Of a stretch of 64,000 nucleotides of DNA, positions 63,483 through 64,000 are shown in pieces. Position 1 is the stretch's first letter. The number at the start of each line of letters is the position of its first letter. The notes below the pieces were generated by a model. That model was not told the origin of the DNA. It worked only from the letters and a program-made list of their open reading frames with translations, and searched no databases. This DNA comes from CAYQQQ01 sp964420125 (lineage in GTDB: Bacteria > Actinomycetota > Acidimicrobiia > Acidimicrobiales > Microtrichaceae), in assembly GCA_964420125.1 (NCBI GenBank), contig CAYQQQ010000014.1, positions 1 through 64,000 on the forward strand, read 5' to 3'. The translations under genes were made by a program, and so were the position numbers.

Positions 63483-64000
63483 GGCGCCCCCTCCCACTCG
63501 CCCGCCTCCCCCGCCGCCTCCTGCTCGTAGGCGGTCACCAGCGCCACGTAGTCGGGGTCGGCCAGCAGCTCCTCGTGGGTGCCAACGGCCCGCACCGTGC
63601 CGCCGTCGAGGTGCACCACCCGATCGGCGAGCAGGATGGTCGACAGCCGGTGGGCGACGATCAACATGGTGGTGTCGCCCTCCCGCAGCGACTGGAGGAT
63701 GCGCGACTCGATGACCGGGTCGACCGCCGAGGTGGCGTCGTCGAGCACGACCACCCGAGGGTCGCCGGCCAGGGCGCGGGCCAGCGCCACCCGCTGACGT
63801 TGGCCGCCCGAGAGCGTGACGCCCCGCTCACCCACCACCGTGTCGCTCCCCTGGGGGAGGGCGTCGACGAACCGCTCGGCCATCGCCCGCTGCAACGAGC
63901 GCCGCACACCTGCCGCGGGGATCTCCCTGCCGAGCTCCACGTTGTCGGCCACGGACTCGGCGAAGAGGTAGCTCTCCTGGAACGCCACCGACACCGCCGC
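63479..64000 (-). CDS. ABC exporter half-transporter, partial (C-terminal ATPase domain)
   Basis: Only the last 173 residues are inside the window; the gene continues past the right edge. Visible are the Q-loop AFQESYLFAESVADNV, the canonical signature LSGGQRQR, Walker B VVVLDDATSAVDP (Asp-Asp where the catalytic Glu normally stands, hence degenerate) and IVAHRLST. Paired with the 600-residue protein downstream, whose signature is altered but whose Walker B Glu is intact, it would give one competent and one degenerate ATP site, as in known heterodimeric exporters. Confidence 0.88.
   Translation of the reverse strand, partial: AAVSVAFQESYLFAESVADNVELGREIPAAGVRRSLQRAMAERFVDALPQGSDTVVGERGVTLSGGQRQRVALARALAGDPRVVVLDDATSAVDPVIESRILQSLREGDTTMLIVAHRLSTILLADRVVHLDGGTVRAVGTHEELLADPDYVALVTAYEQEAAGEAGEWEGAP

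Overview
The window is a high-GC (roughly 70%) actinobacterial chromosome segment. Two WhiB-family regulators, a SenX3/RegX3-type two-component system, a GTG-rich start-codon repertoire, TatA and dense operons with 4-base ATGA/GTGA overlaps all point to Actinomycetota. The gene mix (cytochrome b558-type succinate dehydrogenase, exosortase, QueF) suggests an Acidimicrobiia-like lineage, but that placement is inference. A run of ten Ns flanked by G and C homopolymers (35609-35618) shows that this is a draft scaffold. I see no rRNA, tRNA, CRISPR array, transposase or phage gene.

Left part (1-12.2 kb): one long minus-strand phosphate block. A Pho box of 11-nt direct repeats precedes pstS, followed by pstC, pstA, pstB, phoU, surE, senX3, regX3 and an MFS exporter. 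Just upstream, also on the minus strand, lie a polyphosphate kinase and a Nudix hydrolase. Uptake, sensing, signalling and polyphosphate storage are therefore side by side.

Middle part (12.2-37.3 kb): mostly housekeeping. It holds an HtrA-type protease, two WhiB genes around tatA and 5-formyl-THF cyclo-ligase, a VWA protein and an AAA+ ATPase (a split MoxR/VWA-type pair), a P-type ATPase, an AlkD-like glycosylase, several lipoproteins, a GH1 and a GH2 enzyme, PrmA, the three-gene succinate dehydrogenase sdhCAB, QueF, a scaffold gap and an SCP2 protein.

Right-centre (37.4-54.4 kb): the most unusual region, all on the minus strand. A second Pst transporter (pstC2-pstA2-pstB2) runs by 1-4 base overlaps into a membrane-tethered PstS, a second large PstS-like protein with a C-terminal anchor, and a sortase-fold protein that has lost both catalytic His and Cys. 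Next come a secreted protein ending in a PEP-CTERM-like tail and another PstS-like secreted protein closed by a terminator. Then an operon encodes a coiled-coil protein, a PMT-like glycosyltransferase, a Thr-rich protein with a second PEP-CTERM-like tail, an exosortase and a GT2 glycosyltransferase. The pstC2 operon and the exosortase operon are preceded by the same promoter design: four 11-nt Pho-box units, then exactly 19 nt to the start codon. I infer a phosphate-starvation-induced surface sorting and glycosylation system built around several phosphate-binding proteins. A sulfatase-family hydrolase diverges from the same Pho promoter.

Right end (54.5-64 kb): the sulfatase, a polyprenol-phosphate-sugar-type mannosyltransferase, an Fpg/Nei glycosylase, a CaCA antiporter, malate dehydrogenase and a pair of ABC exporter half-transporters, the second running off the window. 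Intergenic palindromes bearing TTCTGTT ends and a 24-bp tandem repeat occur here.
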